Part shown: positions 33,933 through 45,008 of the stretch, piece after piece
Position numbering within the stretch: the first letter of the stretch is position 1
Layout of the letters: each line of letters starts with the position of its first letter
DNA from: Cristatella mucedo
Lineage: Eukaryota; Bryozoa; Phylactolaemata; Cristatellidae
NCBI GenBank assembly: GCA_009760855.2
Contig: WPIO01000095.1
Location: 1,025,001 to 1,089,000, forward strand
DNA length: 64,000 bases
Reading direction: 5' to 3'
Made by a program: the position numbers and the translations under genes
Notes under the pieces: model-generated
Told to the model about the DNA's origin: nothing
Database searches by the model: none
Seen by the model: the letters and a program-made list of their open reading frames with translations, nothing else

Positions 33933-34697
33933 GTTCTTTTCTATGCCACTGATTTGAGGGCTATATATTATTGGGGGTATATGATGTGCATGCATGTGTT
34001 GGGGGCAGAGCTTCGAAACTGGTGGCAAGTGTGGGCCCCTAATTGCCGGGTTGTCTCGATTTTGGCTGGGGCATAAATGATTGCTGGAGCTCTTAAAAAT
34101 TTGTCCGGTCCAACGATTCTATAGTTCTTGCTGGCTCTATTGAAGACGACTCCCGAGTACGACTAGTACTATGGCTGCATAAGCTTCAACTGAGAAGTCA
34201 GCCTGAGCTACTCGAGGCTAATTCGGATTATGGGATGCACATTTTTGTACTGTGTGGAGTCTTTTGCGATCTTAGCAAGGTCAATGACTGTTTGACACTT
34301 GAGCAGGTGGGCTTCAATTCCTCAGTGGAATTAGCAGGGAAACATATAATAAAAATGTTTCGGTTGCCTTGGAAATGGCCAAGTTGAAAGAGCAGCAATC
34401 TGTCAGCTGTGCTGGATGAAGATTCTTCTTGTAACATTGAAAATAGGTTGCGAATGAAGTAAGTGACCGACGGGGGGGGGGGCCTCAAACTACTGCTTCG
34501 AGATCATAATACCCTGGAATGGGATTTCCATCTTGAAAAGCATCGCCAGTCTAGTTGTGCCAAGCTGGTCAGCCTTCACAGTTTATCTCTCACTGATGTT
34601 TTCTTTAGTTATTCGAGTTCATTGACAACAGCCTCTCCCCAAAACCTTCCTCTACTGATTGTTCTATGACTGCGGGTGCTCTGTGGTGCTATGCAGA

Positions 34698-34860
34698 CAC
34701 TTAGCCCACGGTCTTAAGCTAGAGGTGAAGTGCTTGTTCTTTTATATCCACTTCGTGGTTTTGAGTCCTAAAGTAAGCAATCCTTTATTGCCCACTGCAA
34801 AGTCGGGATGATGGCTGCTAAGGCTTTTCTTCTGCTATTTAAATGAGGATGTTAAATAAG
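34698..34860 (+). mobile_element. Family A SINE
   Basis: A head with a ~10-bp insertion in the A-box region (cttagcccacggtcttaagc) is followed by a degenerate B box. Then come gcaatcctttattgcccact and the tail 'ctgctatttaaatgaggatg'. Confidence 0.78.
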
Positions 34861-35284
34861 CCGACCCTTACTTTACTTTAAGACCTCGACATGCTGAATT
34901 GATTGTGTGCTCACCCGGAAAAATAGTTTTGCTAGCGATTCCAATGTTGTAATTGCAATTAGACGGCACTAAGAGGTTGAGACAGATGAGAAAACATGAT
35001 GGCACAATACACTTTTTAAGGATGTAAAAATTATTTTGAATGATAGATAGAGGGAGGTTGCTGCTGACCGGGGGTGAATTTAAAAAGCTCGCTCGGCACT
35101 ATATTGAAGACACTTTCTAGCTCCATCACTGTGAATTCCATCGACCGTGTCAGGACTTATATCGTCGTATATCGTCGCCCTCGGTACCACCTGAGACTAA
35201 ATCGTTTAAATGTCACCTGTCGTTGTCGTTATACCACTATCGTAACAAAAGAGATCCCAGAGTTCTTAAGACTAAACCAGCTGG

Positions 35285-36165
35285 TAATCTAATAATAATA
35301 ATAATAATAATTCACTTGATAAAGCCCCCTCAGAGAACTTAATCTCTCTCTAGGCGCTTTACATTTGCTGTAAAGTGAAATGCAATTGAATGGTAAGTAA
35401 AATCATGCTTGATAAATACATGAATAACATGGTAAAGAGTGACATGCACAGGGTCAGCATGCAAATGTGGTTAGTGGCAGCATGCACAGTGTCAGCACAC
35501 ATAAGCACATCAAGGACGAATCACAGGGACCCACTAAATGCTGTCCTAAATAGGTGTGTTTTTAGGTTCCTTTTAAATGTGGTCAGGTCAGGGGATGTTC
35601 TGACGCAGGTCGGGAGGGAGTTCCAGGCTTTGGGAGCATATGAACTAAATGCACGGTCTCCAAAGGATTTAAGGTTTGTATGAGGTATTTGTAGACTGTT
35701 GGATTCCGAAAAGCGAGTGGTACGATGCTTGGCCTGATGGAGTAGTATATCTGACAGATAGGCTGGAGCCATAGAATGAAGGGACCTAAAAGTGAGCTAC
35801 AAAACCTTGAAGTCAATCAGTTGCTTGACTGGTAGCCAGTGCAGGTCGGCGAGAAGTGGAGTAATGTGGCAACTGCGACGCTCACGACAGACAAGCCTAG
35901 CTGCAGAGTTTTGCACCAGCTGCAATCGCCTGATCGCACATGCTGGTAGGCCAGTAAACAGTGAGTTGCAGAAGTCGAGACGGGATGTCACGAATGCGTG
36001 GACCAACTTGGACGTGGTATCTTTATCTAAACAAGCCCGAATTTTAGCAATGTTATGAAGCTAAAAATAGGCAGATTTGACTGTGGAGCTGATATGGTCG
36101 TCTAACGAGAGGTCGCTTTGGAATATGACACCTAGAATCTATAATTTTGAGGACTAAAGACCTCC
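35285..36165 (-). pseudogene. CR1/L2-like LINE, longest 3' portion in the window
   Basis: On the minus strand, FVTSRLDFCNSLFTGLPACA, then RLQLVQNSAARLVCRE, ITPLLADLHWLPV and NLKSFGDRAFSSYAPKAWNS appear in order across two frames. These are the RT thumb and C-terminal blocks of CR1/L2-clade elements. The 3' UTR, tail and (TAA)n end lie at 35285-35540. It is 5'-truncated, with a frameshift near 35800, so it is inactive. Confidence 0.92.
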
Positions 36166-36939
36166 TTTAAAATATGTCCAATATGCAACACTCTCTGGCG
36201 ATGAACTCTACGACTTTAAATAGCATGAGCAGCAGTTGATAGATTATTAACACTTGTGGCTTTACTTTGGAATGCTCGTGCATTTCCAACTAGCTTTTTG
36301 ATGGCCGATGTGAGGTGCACTATGGCCTAAGGTGTTCTACTTGGGTTTATGAATCTAGAGGAAAGCTCTCATCAACTATCTGTTCTTCACTCGTCTGCAT
36401 ACAAGTAATTGTAATTGCATCGTCTAGACTTAATGTGTCTTCCGGTGCCTTCAAAAGCTCAACCGACAAGTCACACCCAGACCAGGAACTATGTCCAGCC
36501 TTTAAAATGAGCTGTCCGGTTGGTATTTACCCGTTTAATCACCAGATTTGCCTCTTGGCTAACTGCAGAGCCTATACTCGACAACTTATTAGCAATAAAT
36601 GTAGGTTAGGCCAGCTTCTTTGGTTTGCTTCTGTACCTTATTCGATGGTACCGTATTCGATCGTAGCGTTTTGTAATGTAGTACAGATTCTAGATAAAAG
36701 TCCGAACACTGAAGGCTTAGTTTATGCATAATTCTTCGGTGAAACAGAATAAGTGTGGCTAAAATGCTTCATTTAGAAGCATTTTTTCTCTCCGAATATG
36801 AGCACACCTCTTGAGGATGGGTTACATTAGGAGCCTACTCTACACATCGTACTGTTTAGCGCTCCACGTGTCTTGGATTGCACATATATGCTACCACGAA
36901 TCTGTGAACTCGCTTCGCTGAATCGTAGTAGACACTTGT

Positions 36940-37050
36940 CACTCTCGGAAGTACTGGTCACGGAAGACAACACTGCTCCATCTTTCCGGGTGACGGAGGG
37001 AAGGACGGACATTCTCATTTTAGTTAGTAGAGATTCATACAAATCAATGA
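36940..37050. repeat. Dispersed repeat shared with 4370-4490
   Basis: ctccatctttccgggtgacg and 'cattctcattttagttagt' mirror the order seen at 4450-4490. Only two copies are visible. Confidence 0.45.
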
Positions 37051-38150
37051 CGCCAGTGCTAAATGTGCCTACTGCTGAAAAAGCACAAATTCCTGTAGTC
37101 ATTATGCTGGTGTTGCAAGCCCACTCCTGCTTAAGAACATTTCCCCTGATATCTCAGTCAGTGGGCTAAAACAAGAACTCTGCTGTAACAATGTACTGTA
37201 GTTCTCACATTTATCACTGTACTGAATTTTTGCAACTGTTTTTTAATTCTAAATTTTATCAAGTTTTTCTTGCTTTTTAGAATTTAACATGCTTTTGGTT
37301 TTTGATTATGCCTCGCTTTTGGCTTCATTTGTGGTTGACCAAGCTGTTTTAGCAAGCATGATCGTGCAGAACGTAGCTTAAAAAGAATGTGAGGACGGTT
37401 GAGCAGACGGCCAGATTTATCCAGAGCTACCTCAGTCTCGTTGGATACCAATGCATCAGTGCTGAGTGGGAGAACATTGTCAACATCTGATCGCCTCAGG
37501 AGGTGAACCTAAGACCTCCAAAAAAAACTAGAGGCCAACCTAGAGACTTATTGGCTCAGTCATTGGCTCAGTAGCCGAATTGGCGGTGGGCGATATTTTG
37601 GATTCATGCTAGCGAGTCGTACCCCAAACATAGCAGATCGTCCACTAGAAACGCCTGGATCCGAAGCTCTGGTAGAGGGGTTTGCACTTGGGCCTGTGAC
37701 AGCATGATGGGTTTGTAGCATCCTGGTGTGGGCGCCGTTGCCAGGTTCGTCTGTTCACCGCATGCATGATTAGGCTTTCTTACTTCGTGTCCACTAAGCT
37801 GGGACTGATATTGAGATGAACTAGGATCCGATTCTGGCTAGTTAACGACCGTGTTACAATAGCTGCAAAGCTTTGGAATCGCCAAGGGCAGCCGACAGTG
37901 CCATGTTGCTCCCTCCAGGTTGTCTGCACCGGGAATTTAGTATTTGTTGCCCTCTTGTGTAACTTTAGGTTGTATTGCCGTTATGCTGCTGCAGGTGGGC
38001 AGCTGCAAATCGAACTCAGTTATCGGTTGGGGAGATCTGAGTGATTAATGTTGTCATGAATCGCCCATCTTGGTCCCTGGCTACCCGAACTTGCTTCTTG
38101 CCACCGCTGCAGCGTCCTTTGATGCTGTTGCTTTTTTCGTCGGTGTGCAG

Positions 38151-38408
38151 CCGTCACGGGCAGCCAATCTTCAGATCGTACTGGACCGCAGCCGCTAGCT
38201 CTCCTATTCCTCACGCTGAACCTGACCGGGCTGCAGCACCCGGATGCTGACACGACCGCGTTTCGAGATGCCGTCTCCTCAGCGATTATCTTGCTGGCGA
38301 ACATATCGTCTGCCAGACTTGCCAGCAGCAACGTGACAAATGCCCCCTATGGGGATGGCGCCTACTACTCGTGCATCGTTGCAGACCCGGCCACCGATTC
38401 TCCGCACG
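38151..38408 (+). CDS. Leishmanolysin gene exon L (post-peptidase module)
   Basis: The acceptor is cttttttcgtcggtgtgcag| and the donor is CACG|gtatgg, phase 1 to 1, 85 codons. It reads PLALLFLTLNLTGLQHPDA then FRDAVSSAIILLANIS and SSNVTN, a strand-helix pattern suggestive of a SEA-like or other alpha/beta ectodomain. It follows the Thr/Pro linker of exon K in matching phase. GC content is clearly above the surrounding introns. The open frame continues to a stop at 38638, so the true 3' edge is uncertain. Confidence 0.72.
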
Positions 38409-38638
38409 GTATGGATGGCCATGAGGCCACGCTACCGGTCCGTGGCAGCTACCGCGAATCGCGAGCCTGGGCATTGGCAGGCCTGCTCGACTCTGCGCCG
38501 TGCTTCTGCTGCCCCACGGCAACGCTCGAGCTCGGCCGAGCGCATGTGCTGGCTGTGCAGCTTCGTGAGCCGTCGCCGCAGTCGTGCCTCGCTGTGTCGT
38601 CAGACAAATTGAAGACGCTTTGGGCCGGGTCATTCTAA
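38409..38638 (+). CDS. Possible read-through extension of exon L to a stop
   Basis: The frame of exon L stays open for 76 further codons to TAA at 38636-38638 in GC-rich sequence. If the donor at 38409 is not used, the peptidase would end here without a transmembrane helix. No AATAAA was seen close downstream. No family match was found. Confidence 0.3.
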
Positions 38639-38756
38639 CTGGGCAATCCGACTTTGGCCACGGATGCCGAAGTCCCGGGCGGCTTGCTTTGTGCAGCCTG
38701 CTTGCCTGCTACGGCACTGGGCTTCCTGCTCGCGTTATGGAAAGTTGAGTAAAGTC

Positions 38757-38786
38757 AAGGTAATCTAATTTAATAGCCTCACATAT

Positions 38787-38826
<40 letters not shown>

Positions 38827-39085
38827 GTATATGCATACACATGTACATGTACATATATACACACACACACACTTTTACACATATAGCAGCAGAAGAGCCT
38901 TAGCTGCTATCATTACCACTTTCAGTGGGTAATCAAGCATTGCCCAAGGCAAAATTCGAACCCAGAACCTGGGTCCTGGCTGTCACCCCACTGACTGCGG
39001 CCAATAAACGTTTGCTTGCTGAAGGCTGCCGAGAGGTGATCCGGTTTGTGAAGTGTGAGCACCTTGCCCAATGCCCATGACCCCA
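38757..39085 (-). mobile_element. Family A SINE with an internal (AT/CA) microsatellite and an insertion
   Basis: The tail (ttaatagcctcacata) is separated from 'atagcagcagaagagcctta' by about 100 bp of AT/CA repeat (38785-38885). The body continues through the B box (attcgaacccagaacc) to about 38968. A ~75-bp insert follows, then the head gtgaagtgtgagcaccttgc. Confidence 0.8.
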
Positions 39086-39555
39086 AGGGTAGCGCAGTAG
39101 TAGCGGCGTGTACTGTGAAGGTTGAAACATGCTTGTACAAGCATGGCCGAGCAGGAGCGCAAGTCGTCCACGCATAGTAGGTGGAAAAGTGTCAGGAGAG
39201 CAGGAGCGGCGCACTTCGACCGTAATTAGGCAGAGTTTTCAACCTCGGTTTTGCACATCCAAGCAGCCATCACCCACCAAGACCTGATCGCCAAGCCATG
39301 ACCCTCACACAGTTACCTGCCATTTTCAGTCTGGCAGTGCCGAGAAGGCGATCGGTTGGCCACCGAGTGGCAGACCTGTGAAGCGCAGCAGCTCTGCTGC
39401 CCCTTGAGATACTTCAAGCTCGCTGTGCCACTGCTGTACGCGCTGTATCGCCGGACCCGCATGACCACGCATGCTCACCACCTCCTCCATTTGCTGACTC
39501 GCTGATCCTAGTGGTCAGCTCGAGCGAGGCAGTGACAGGAAGATTGCCGTATGAA

Positions 39556-39631
39556 GCTGTCACCATGTGCAATGCTGTCACCATGTGTGATGCTGTCACC
39601 ATGTGTGAGGCTGTCAGTCACCACGTGCGAT
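39556..39631. repeat. 18-bp tandem repeat, four units
   Basis: The unit gctgtcaccatgtg(t/c)(g/a)a(t/g) is repeated. The last unit carries a 4-bp agtc insertion. It lies in open frames on + but has no other coding evidence. Confidence 0.93.
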
Positions 39632-39856
39632 GCTGTGCACATCTGCAATCGTTGTTTTGGCCATGCGAATGCTCATCTCACTCTGCAAGCTTCGAGCCAC
39701 CTGGCGGTGTATACCAAACGAACGTGCGGCTTGCTGTGCTTGCTTGAAGCCTGCGAGCACCTGCCAGGTGGGCATAAAGGAAAATCCACAAACATCCCTA
39801 AGCTGAGCTCTTCTCCAACAGAGCCGAGCCAGCGCTGTCTTCGTGCAGCAGATGCT

Positions 39857-39920
39857 ATGCAGCCTTCTACTGTGCTCTGGCTGCTGGCATTGCTTGCTGC
39901 GATGACGATGTATGGCCCTG
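39857..39920 (+). CDS. Candidate first exon with signal peptide (possible second gene)
   Basis: ATG at 39857 opens MQPSTVLWLLALLAAM then TMYGP, a textbook signal-peptide hydrophobic core. A donor-like CCTG|gtcagc follows in phase 1. The next candidate exon (40165) starts in phase 1. It would make the 3' part of this locus a separate gene. The same bases could also be an internal exon, because a tgcag| acceptor lies at 39848. This is an inference only. Confidence 0.3.
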
Positions 39921-40164
39921 GTCAGCGCCATATTTACCTTTTGCACTGCGATACTCTGCTAATGCTGTCGAATCACGAGTTGGTTAGCTACAATAGCTTC
40001 TCCCTGTCTGACCCTAGAGTTTTCGTGACCCGTGACCTGATGGGAGGAAGGGGCCATTGCAATGACGATCCCTTTTCCGTGGTCGTGCTTCGTGAGTGAC
40101 GAGGTCGTGCACTGTCTCGCTGTAGATATCTCTGCTTCGAATGCTGTGAAACTTGTGTATGCAG

Positions 40165-40234
40165 CAGTATCGGCTGGCCAGCTCTACGTCACGATCTGGT
40201 CGCATACATTTGTTGCGTCACTTTCAGACACCAG
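40165..40234 (+). CDS. Candidate exon downstream of exon L
   Basis: The acceptor is tgtgtatgcag| and the donor is CCAG|gtaatt. In phase 1 it reads VSAGQLYVTIWSHTFVASLS, an alternating beta-strand pattern. Phase 1 fits both exon L (38408) and the candidate signal exon (39920). It ends in phase 2, which matches the proposed start phase of the TM exon at 44085. No family match. Confidence 0.42.
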
Positions 40235-40503
40235 GTAATTGGTTACAACTTGCCACTGCCGCTGCAGCGTGTGACCCAGCGACTGGAGCATGTGGACTAA
40301 AACCCCGGCGCAGGTGCATGTGCAATGCATATCATGCATGGCTGATGGCAACATCCCCCTCCCATGCATGTAACAGGTGACAAAATACGCCTCATGCTGT
40401 CGAATTTTGCCGGGGCCACCGAGCATGGGTAGGACCACAGGACACACGTATGTTGGCATGCAGTTCCATGTACGGCTTGTCTACTTTTTTATATTTTTGC
40501 AAG

Positions 40504-40623
40504 TGGTGTTTATGCGATCGGTGACCGACTCGTCAAACCTACCTTGTTTTCTTGAAGCCATTGAACTGGTGGCATGGGCATGTACACGGTTAAATGCTAC
40601 CCTTCCTACCATAATAACAATTG
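40504..40623 (+). CDS. Weak candidate exon with a transposon-derived donor
   Basis: The acceptor is atatttttgcaag| and the donor is ATTG|gtaagt, phase 1 to 1, with FLEAIELVAWACTRLNATLP open. The strong donor lies inside a reversed LINE tail (aataacaattggtaagtctt), so this could be transposon exonisation or chance. Phases do not fit the 40165 exon directly. Confidence 0.25.
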
Positions 40624-41230
40624 GTAAGTCTTTTATATAGTGCTATAAGAGAACCAAATCTCCATCCTGGCACATCGCAACTAGCTGCAGGTGAAGCAAT
40701 AGATAGGACTTGATGACAAAAAAGGTATCATACTTAGTTAAGCATGCAAAGCCCACAAGAAGACAACACTCCACTCGTTAGTAGGATCCCTGGTTACTCC
40801 TGAATCTTAGCCCAGGGGTAAGGTAGTTTAAGTTCGTAACCAGGTCCTGGGTGTGGGTCCTGCAGCAGGCAATCCTTTGTTGCCAACTGAAAGCAGTGGT
40901 GAAAGCCATTAAGGCTCATCTGCTGCTATGTAAACGAGGCTGTTCTTCCAGACAATCTTTATTGTTTTGTAAGTAAAATACACCAAATCATTCACAGGTA
41001 AACATGCAAAGCACACAGGAACAAACAAGACAAGTTCACTAGGGCATAGGTGAAGCTGTGTAGAGCTGATGCATCTCGAGCAGATACTTGAGTGATGCAA
41101 AGTCAATGCAGGTGGTGACTGCAGTCGGAAGCAAGCTCCAGTCTTTCGGTGAATACCAACTAAACCTTTTTCTCGTTTTTTTGTGAGACGTTCTTGGGGC
41201 ATCGTGGGAATGACTCTCGGAGAGTAATGT
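40612..41230 (-). pseudogene. CR1/L2-like LINE 3' end, split by a family A SINE
   Basis: The tail (ttatatagtgctataagaga, accaaatctc) is at 40625-40680. Then come 3' UTR, the SINE at 40800-40950, and decayed coding DNA at 41030-41220 (FSWYSPKDWSLLPTAV, LKYLLEMH on the minus strand). Confidence 0.75.
40800..40950 (+). mobile_element. Family A SINE nested in a LINE
   Basis: tcttagcccaggggtaaggt, a degenerate B box gggtgtgggtcctgcagcag, gcaatcctttgttgcc and gaaagcagtggtgaaagcc are followed by ctcatctgctgctatgtaaa and cgaggctgtt. Confidence 0.85.
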
Positions 41231-41239
41231 ACATGACTT

Positions 41240-44084
41240 GACTTGGAGACTTACGAATCTCATTTAACCGATAGGCGCACTATATAGTTGATATGTGTGT
41301 GCGTCTGCGCTCGCATATTCGTGCACGCAAGCTCATGTTGACGACAACAGTAGGTGTCAACCGAGCTGTGAATTGACCCAGGGAGGTAGGTTAGCACAAT
41401 CTGTGCGAATTGGACAGGGATCAGGCCAGCTCTTAGAGCACTTGCCTCTTGAACTATGTATGTTGAACAAATGTATGTTGAACTATCAGGTATGCCAAAG
41501 GTAGTGGCCGACAGGCTTGACTGCCCAATCGACTTCAAAAGATGGTAATGTTTGACTACAATGTTTTCTGATAACAAAAAATACCAAACCCAGTTTTAAT
41601 TTGTAATGTCAATAAGGAAGCCTTAGCTCCTTGCTGCTAGCCAGTTTTTGTTTGTTATTGCTAACATTGTATTGGTATTGCCTTGCCTTCTGTTGAATGC
41701 CTTGGTAGTAGAGACTGAGTTATGCCAAGAGCTCAGCACTGAATGGCCTATACGATTCCGATCGACGATAATTGTCTACACAATCGGACCTGTTAATGCA
41801 AGATGGGTCGAGTCAATCTTCGGTTAGGCCTGGGCCTGTTGCCCGTCGCTTGGTGGACCCATCTTGAAAGACGAAGGGGGAGGTGCATCCTCTGGCTCTT
41901 CCTTTCATGATGATAGCACTGGGAGTGCATGCACGCACTACATATAAGCCAATGCACCTCTGAAAATGCCCTTTGCACTGCTAAGGAAAACTGCGGTGTA
42001 TCTGGCAGTGTCTGATTGTGGATTCTGACTAGCCGGTGGGTTGTTGGTGGTCCCAGGTCAGTGACAAAGGTAATAATTTTTCTCTCGAAATCACTGCCCC
42101 CTGTCAAGGCACATTCTCCTCCTACTAGTGATGGCCTCACCCAGAGACAGCACCTGGCTACTCTTTGCGTGTGAATGCCTCATATTATTATGAAGTCGGC
42201 TCTTCAAAAAGTTTTATTCGAAATAGAGCAGCCTCGCCTTGGCCATCGATGGGTTATAGCTGGGTAAAAGTTTCCCGAAGCAGCAGGAGGGCCTTATCGG
42301 CTTTCACCACGGCTGCAACAGGCATCAAAGAGTACTTGAACCTGCGACCCGGGCGACGATGTACGTGCCCCTTACTGCCTAGAGACTAAGACCAAGCAGT
42401 GATGACATATAATGAGTTTTGCTAAGTTGGTACCATAGCAGTTCGATAGTGTCTCTGGTGGATGTCGCAACGGACAGGCTGATGCTTCCAGAAAGCCCGG
42501 GTGGCTTTTGACAAGCAGTCGGTGGCCGGCAACGTTACTGCTTTGCAAAGCAAAAACTCGGAGCTATAAGGGGAATAGCTAGCGAAGTGTCTCGAGAAGG
42601 AGGCTTGTCGGATACCGGCAGGCAGCATCAACGAAGTGGGAGGGGAAGCTGTGGCAGTTTGCCTGCTCTGTGCAAGGTTTTGTGCATGAATGCTTGTAAG
42701 GCATCCTGGTGCTTCATGGATTTCGAGGCGATATCCGAGCAGGCACATTCATTCAGTGTTGTGCCCAATGTGGGAAGAGCTTCCCGACAGAAGTAGCATA
42801 TGGTAACTTGGCGGCTGCCATAGAACTTTGCACCGTCGAGACTCTTAGGTCGTCACCAACCCCTCGGAAACAGTTGTCCATGACTCATTTATTTACAGTC
42901 TATCATTTATCAACATTTATCAATATATTAAACATGAAAATTTAAACTACCCATGCTGGGTGTTTTAGTTAGTGAATAGAGATGGCAGACACCATCGAAG
43001 TAGATTGCTTTGTTGGGGTGTGGCAAAGACGCCCGATGGGGGCAGTATGCTCTTCCACTCATGTTCGCCCTCTTGTTTGAAGCCGAGGGGCTGAGCAGGT
43101 GCAGCCGTGAGCTCGCGGCTCCTAATGGCAGCACGCAAGGTTCTAGAAGCAAGTGCTCACTCTTATGAGGAGGCTCGCTTGTATAGCCTTTGGTGGCCTA
43201 AATCTCTGGCTCCTAGGTAGGGAGCGATCCATTGTCAGATGGAGAGCAGTCGAGTTATGCTAGTGTGCCAAGGCAGAGGTAAATTGCTAGCAGACGGCAA
43301 GCAGTCACTGGTAGCTTCAGGGAACTGCCTCCTGGCTGAAAGAAAAATGGCCCATGACACCAGGTACAGATCCATCTATCTGCAGCAGTGCTTGCTGCTT
43401 ACCGAAAGAGTCCTCATTTATGGGGACTACTTTTCTGATATTTACGGAATGGAATGCCAGAGAAGGCCGAGCAGAAGACACCGAGATAACTTCATCGTGA
43501 CCGTTGACTCCTCTGGGGGTGGAGCTTTTAAGAAGACGGATGCCCAGCAGACAGACAGAGCGTAGACCGCATACGTGTCTTACAAACGGACGGGTGGAAG
43601 ACTGGCGATAAGGAAATGTTCATGCATCTTATAAGTCAGACTGTTTGCGCAGCCACACTTGTTTGTAAGTGATCCCAAGATTGTCACAAGTAGCCTACTG
43701 GATAGTTTACAAAAAAAACCAGTTTTTGTGCAGAAGCTGTGATAATGAAGCTATCCATTTTGAAAATCGCTAGCATTTTTTTAGAAGAATTAGCAAATTA
43801 CGAACAGAAATTTTCTAAATTACTACTAGTAATGCGCTCGGCACGAGGTCTCACTGCTGTCCACTCGGCTGCTGCCGATTGTATGTTGCAAAGCGAGTGG
43901 GCAGTTTTCTGACAGCAGGGGGCAGGGCTGGTGGGCAAAGTTCCAACTGTCCATCGACCTGAGTGCGCTGCCGTGTGGTGAGTAGCTGTATAGAGAGCGA
44001 ACCATGACGGACTGAACGTGCGCCGCTGCTGCTTGCCTGAGTCACCACCTTCTCGTGCACCCTCGGTACCACTTGTCGCTGCAG
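41240..44084 (+). other. Stretch before the TM exon; mostly non-coding
   Basis: A degenerate family A SINE is at 42290-42395. A 108-codon open frame (43239-43565) contains RDNFIVTVDSSGGGAF and a possible acceptor at about 43383, but it has no matching donor or family signature. Otherwise nothing is supported. Confidence 0.45.
42290..42395 (-). mobile_element. Degenerate family A SINE
   Basis: On the minus strand, gtcttagtctctaggcagta, ggtcgcaggttcaagtactc and downstream gcctg keep the head and B-box order but are highly diverged. Confidence 0.45.
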
Positions 44085-44382
44085 CTCCAACACAGCTGTA
44101 TGGTCGACGGTGCGCCCCAATGTAGCGGACAAGAGCTCGGCAGCATCCGTGGCAGTCGGTGTGGCATTGGGAGTCGCCGTGATCGTCGTGGCCCTTGTAC
44201 TCACATGCATCTGCTTGCGGAGGCGACATCGTCAACGTCGTGACCACAATTCCGACATTCCGGTGTCGCTGGCTTCAAATAGCACAGTCTGCACTACGCT
44301 AGAGCTCTCCCTTGCAGTGGAAGCACCACATTCCAAGGCCACCATCGGCAGCGGTCGTGGTCACCGTGTGCCTCAGTACTAG
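44085..44382 (+). CDS. C-terminal transmembrane exon
   Basis: The acceptor is cttgtcgctgcag|, giving a phase 2 start. It is open from 44041 and ends at TAG 44380-44382. It encodes NTAVWSTVRPNVADKSS, then a ~24-residue helix (ASVAVGVALGVAVIVVALVL, TCIC), a basic stop-transfer LRRRHRQRR, and a ~50-residue cytoplasmic tail. Type I topology is inferred. It is the natural anchor either for the leishmanolysin-like ectodomain or for the small gene that may start at 39857. No intervening exon fixes the join. Confidence 0.68.
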
Positions 44383-44517
44383 CTCCAATTGTTTCCAGAA
44401 CAGCTGCCATAAGGCGGTCATCGAGGTAAGCTCAGGTGTGACTAGCGAAACTTTGCAAAAATGCAAGCCGGTTGCTAGCCGTAGATCTCTGTAGCAGTAC
44501 GGTCGTAAGTGTTCGGG

Positions 44518-44590
44518 AAAATAATAATGATACATTTGCATAGCATCCCAGAGAACCCAATCTCTTTGTAGCACTGTACACATGCTGACT
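44518..44590 (-). repeat. LINE/SINE tail fragment
   Basis: aataataatgatacatttgc, atagcatcccagagaaccca and atctctttgtagcactgtac form a reversed tail without a body. Confidence 0.7.
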
Positions 44591-44880
44591 GGACTATCGG
44601 CCGAAACAGCAAGCATTGAGGAATTGATCCATAGGCACGAAGTTTTTTTTTCGCTATGGTCAAACAGCAAGCAGATATGCTTTAACAGGTCTTAGCTGTA
44701 TCGGTTTCCTTATTTGATGCTCGCAAGAACTTCAGTTTTTGGAAAGAACTTCTGTAATAGACAAAAAGGGATAGTAGCGCTATTATGTCCGGAGGGGAGA
44801 ATAGATGTCAAGAGACGTGACCTCGGTTTGCCTTTACATAAGTTCTCTTGCCCTCTCTATCACACGATGAACTTAAGTCG

Positions 44881-45008
44881 TAATATTACTTCAGCCTCCT
44901 TCGTTCTGCCTGAAGTGACACTGCTAAAGTCGCTGCCGAATTTGTAATATTCCTTCAGCCTCCTTCGTTCTGCCTGAAGTGGCACTGCTAAAGTCGCTGC
45001 CGAATGTG
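44881..45008. repeat. 64-bp tandem duplication (two units)
   Basis: Units 44881-44944 and 44945-45008 both run taatatt(a/c)cttcagcctc .. gtcgctgccgaat(t/g)tg with only three or four differences, so this is a recent duplication. Confidence 0.97.

Larger units (their letters stand above)
33933..38150 (+). other. Intron between peptidase exons K and L
   Basis: It contains a family A SINE (34698), the best LINE copy (35285-36165) and a dispersed repeat near 36970. In 33960-34690 and 37050-38140 I see no supportable feature. Confidence 0.55.

Noticed and set aside
42165..42389. Frame with FTTAATGIKEYLNLRP considered as an ectodomain exon before the TM exon
   Set aside because: Its 3' part is a degenerate reversed family A SINE, and its donor-like gtacgt falls within the SINE head.
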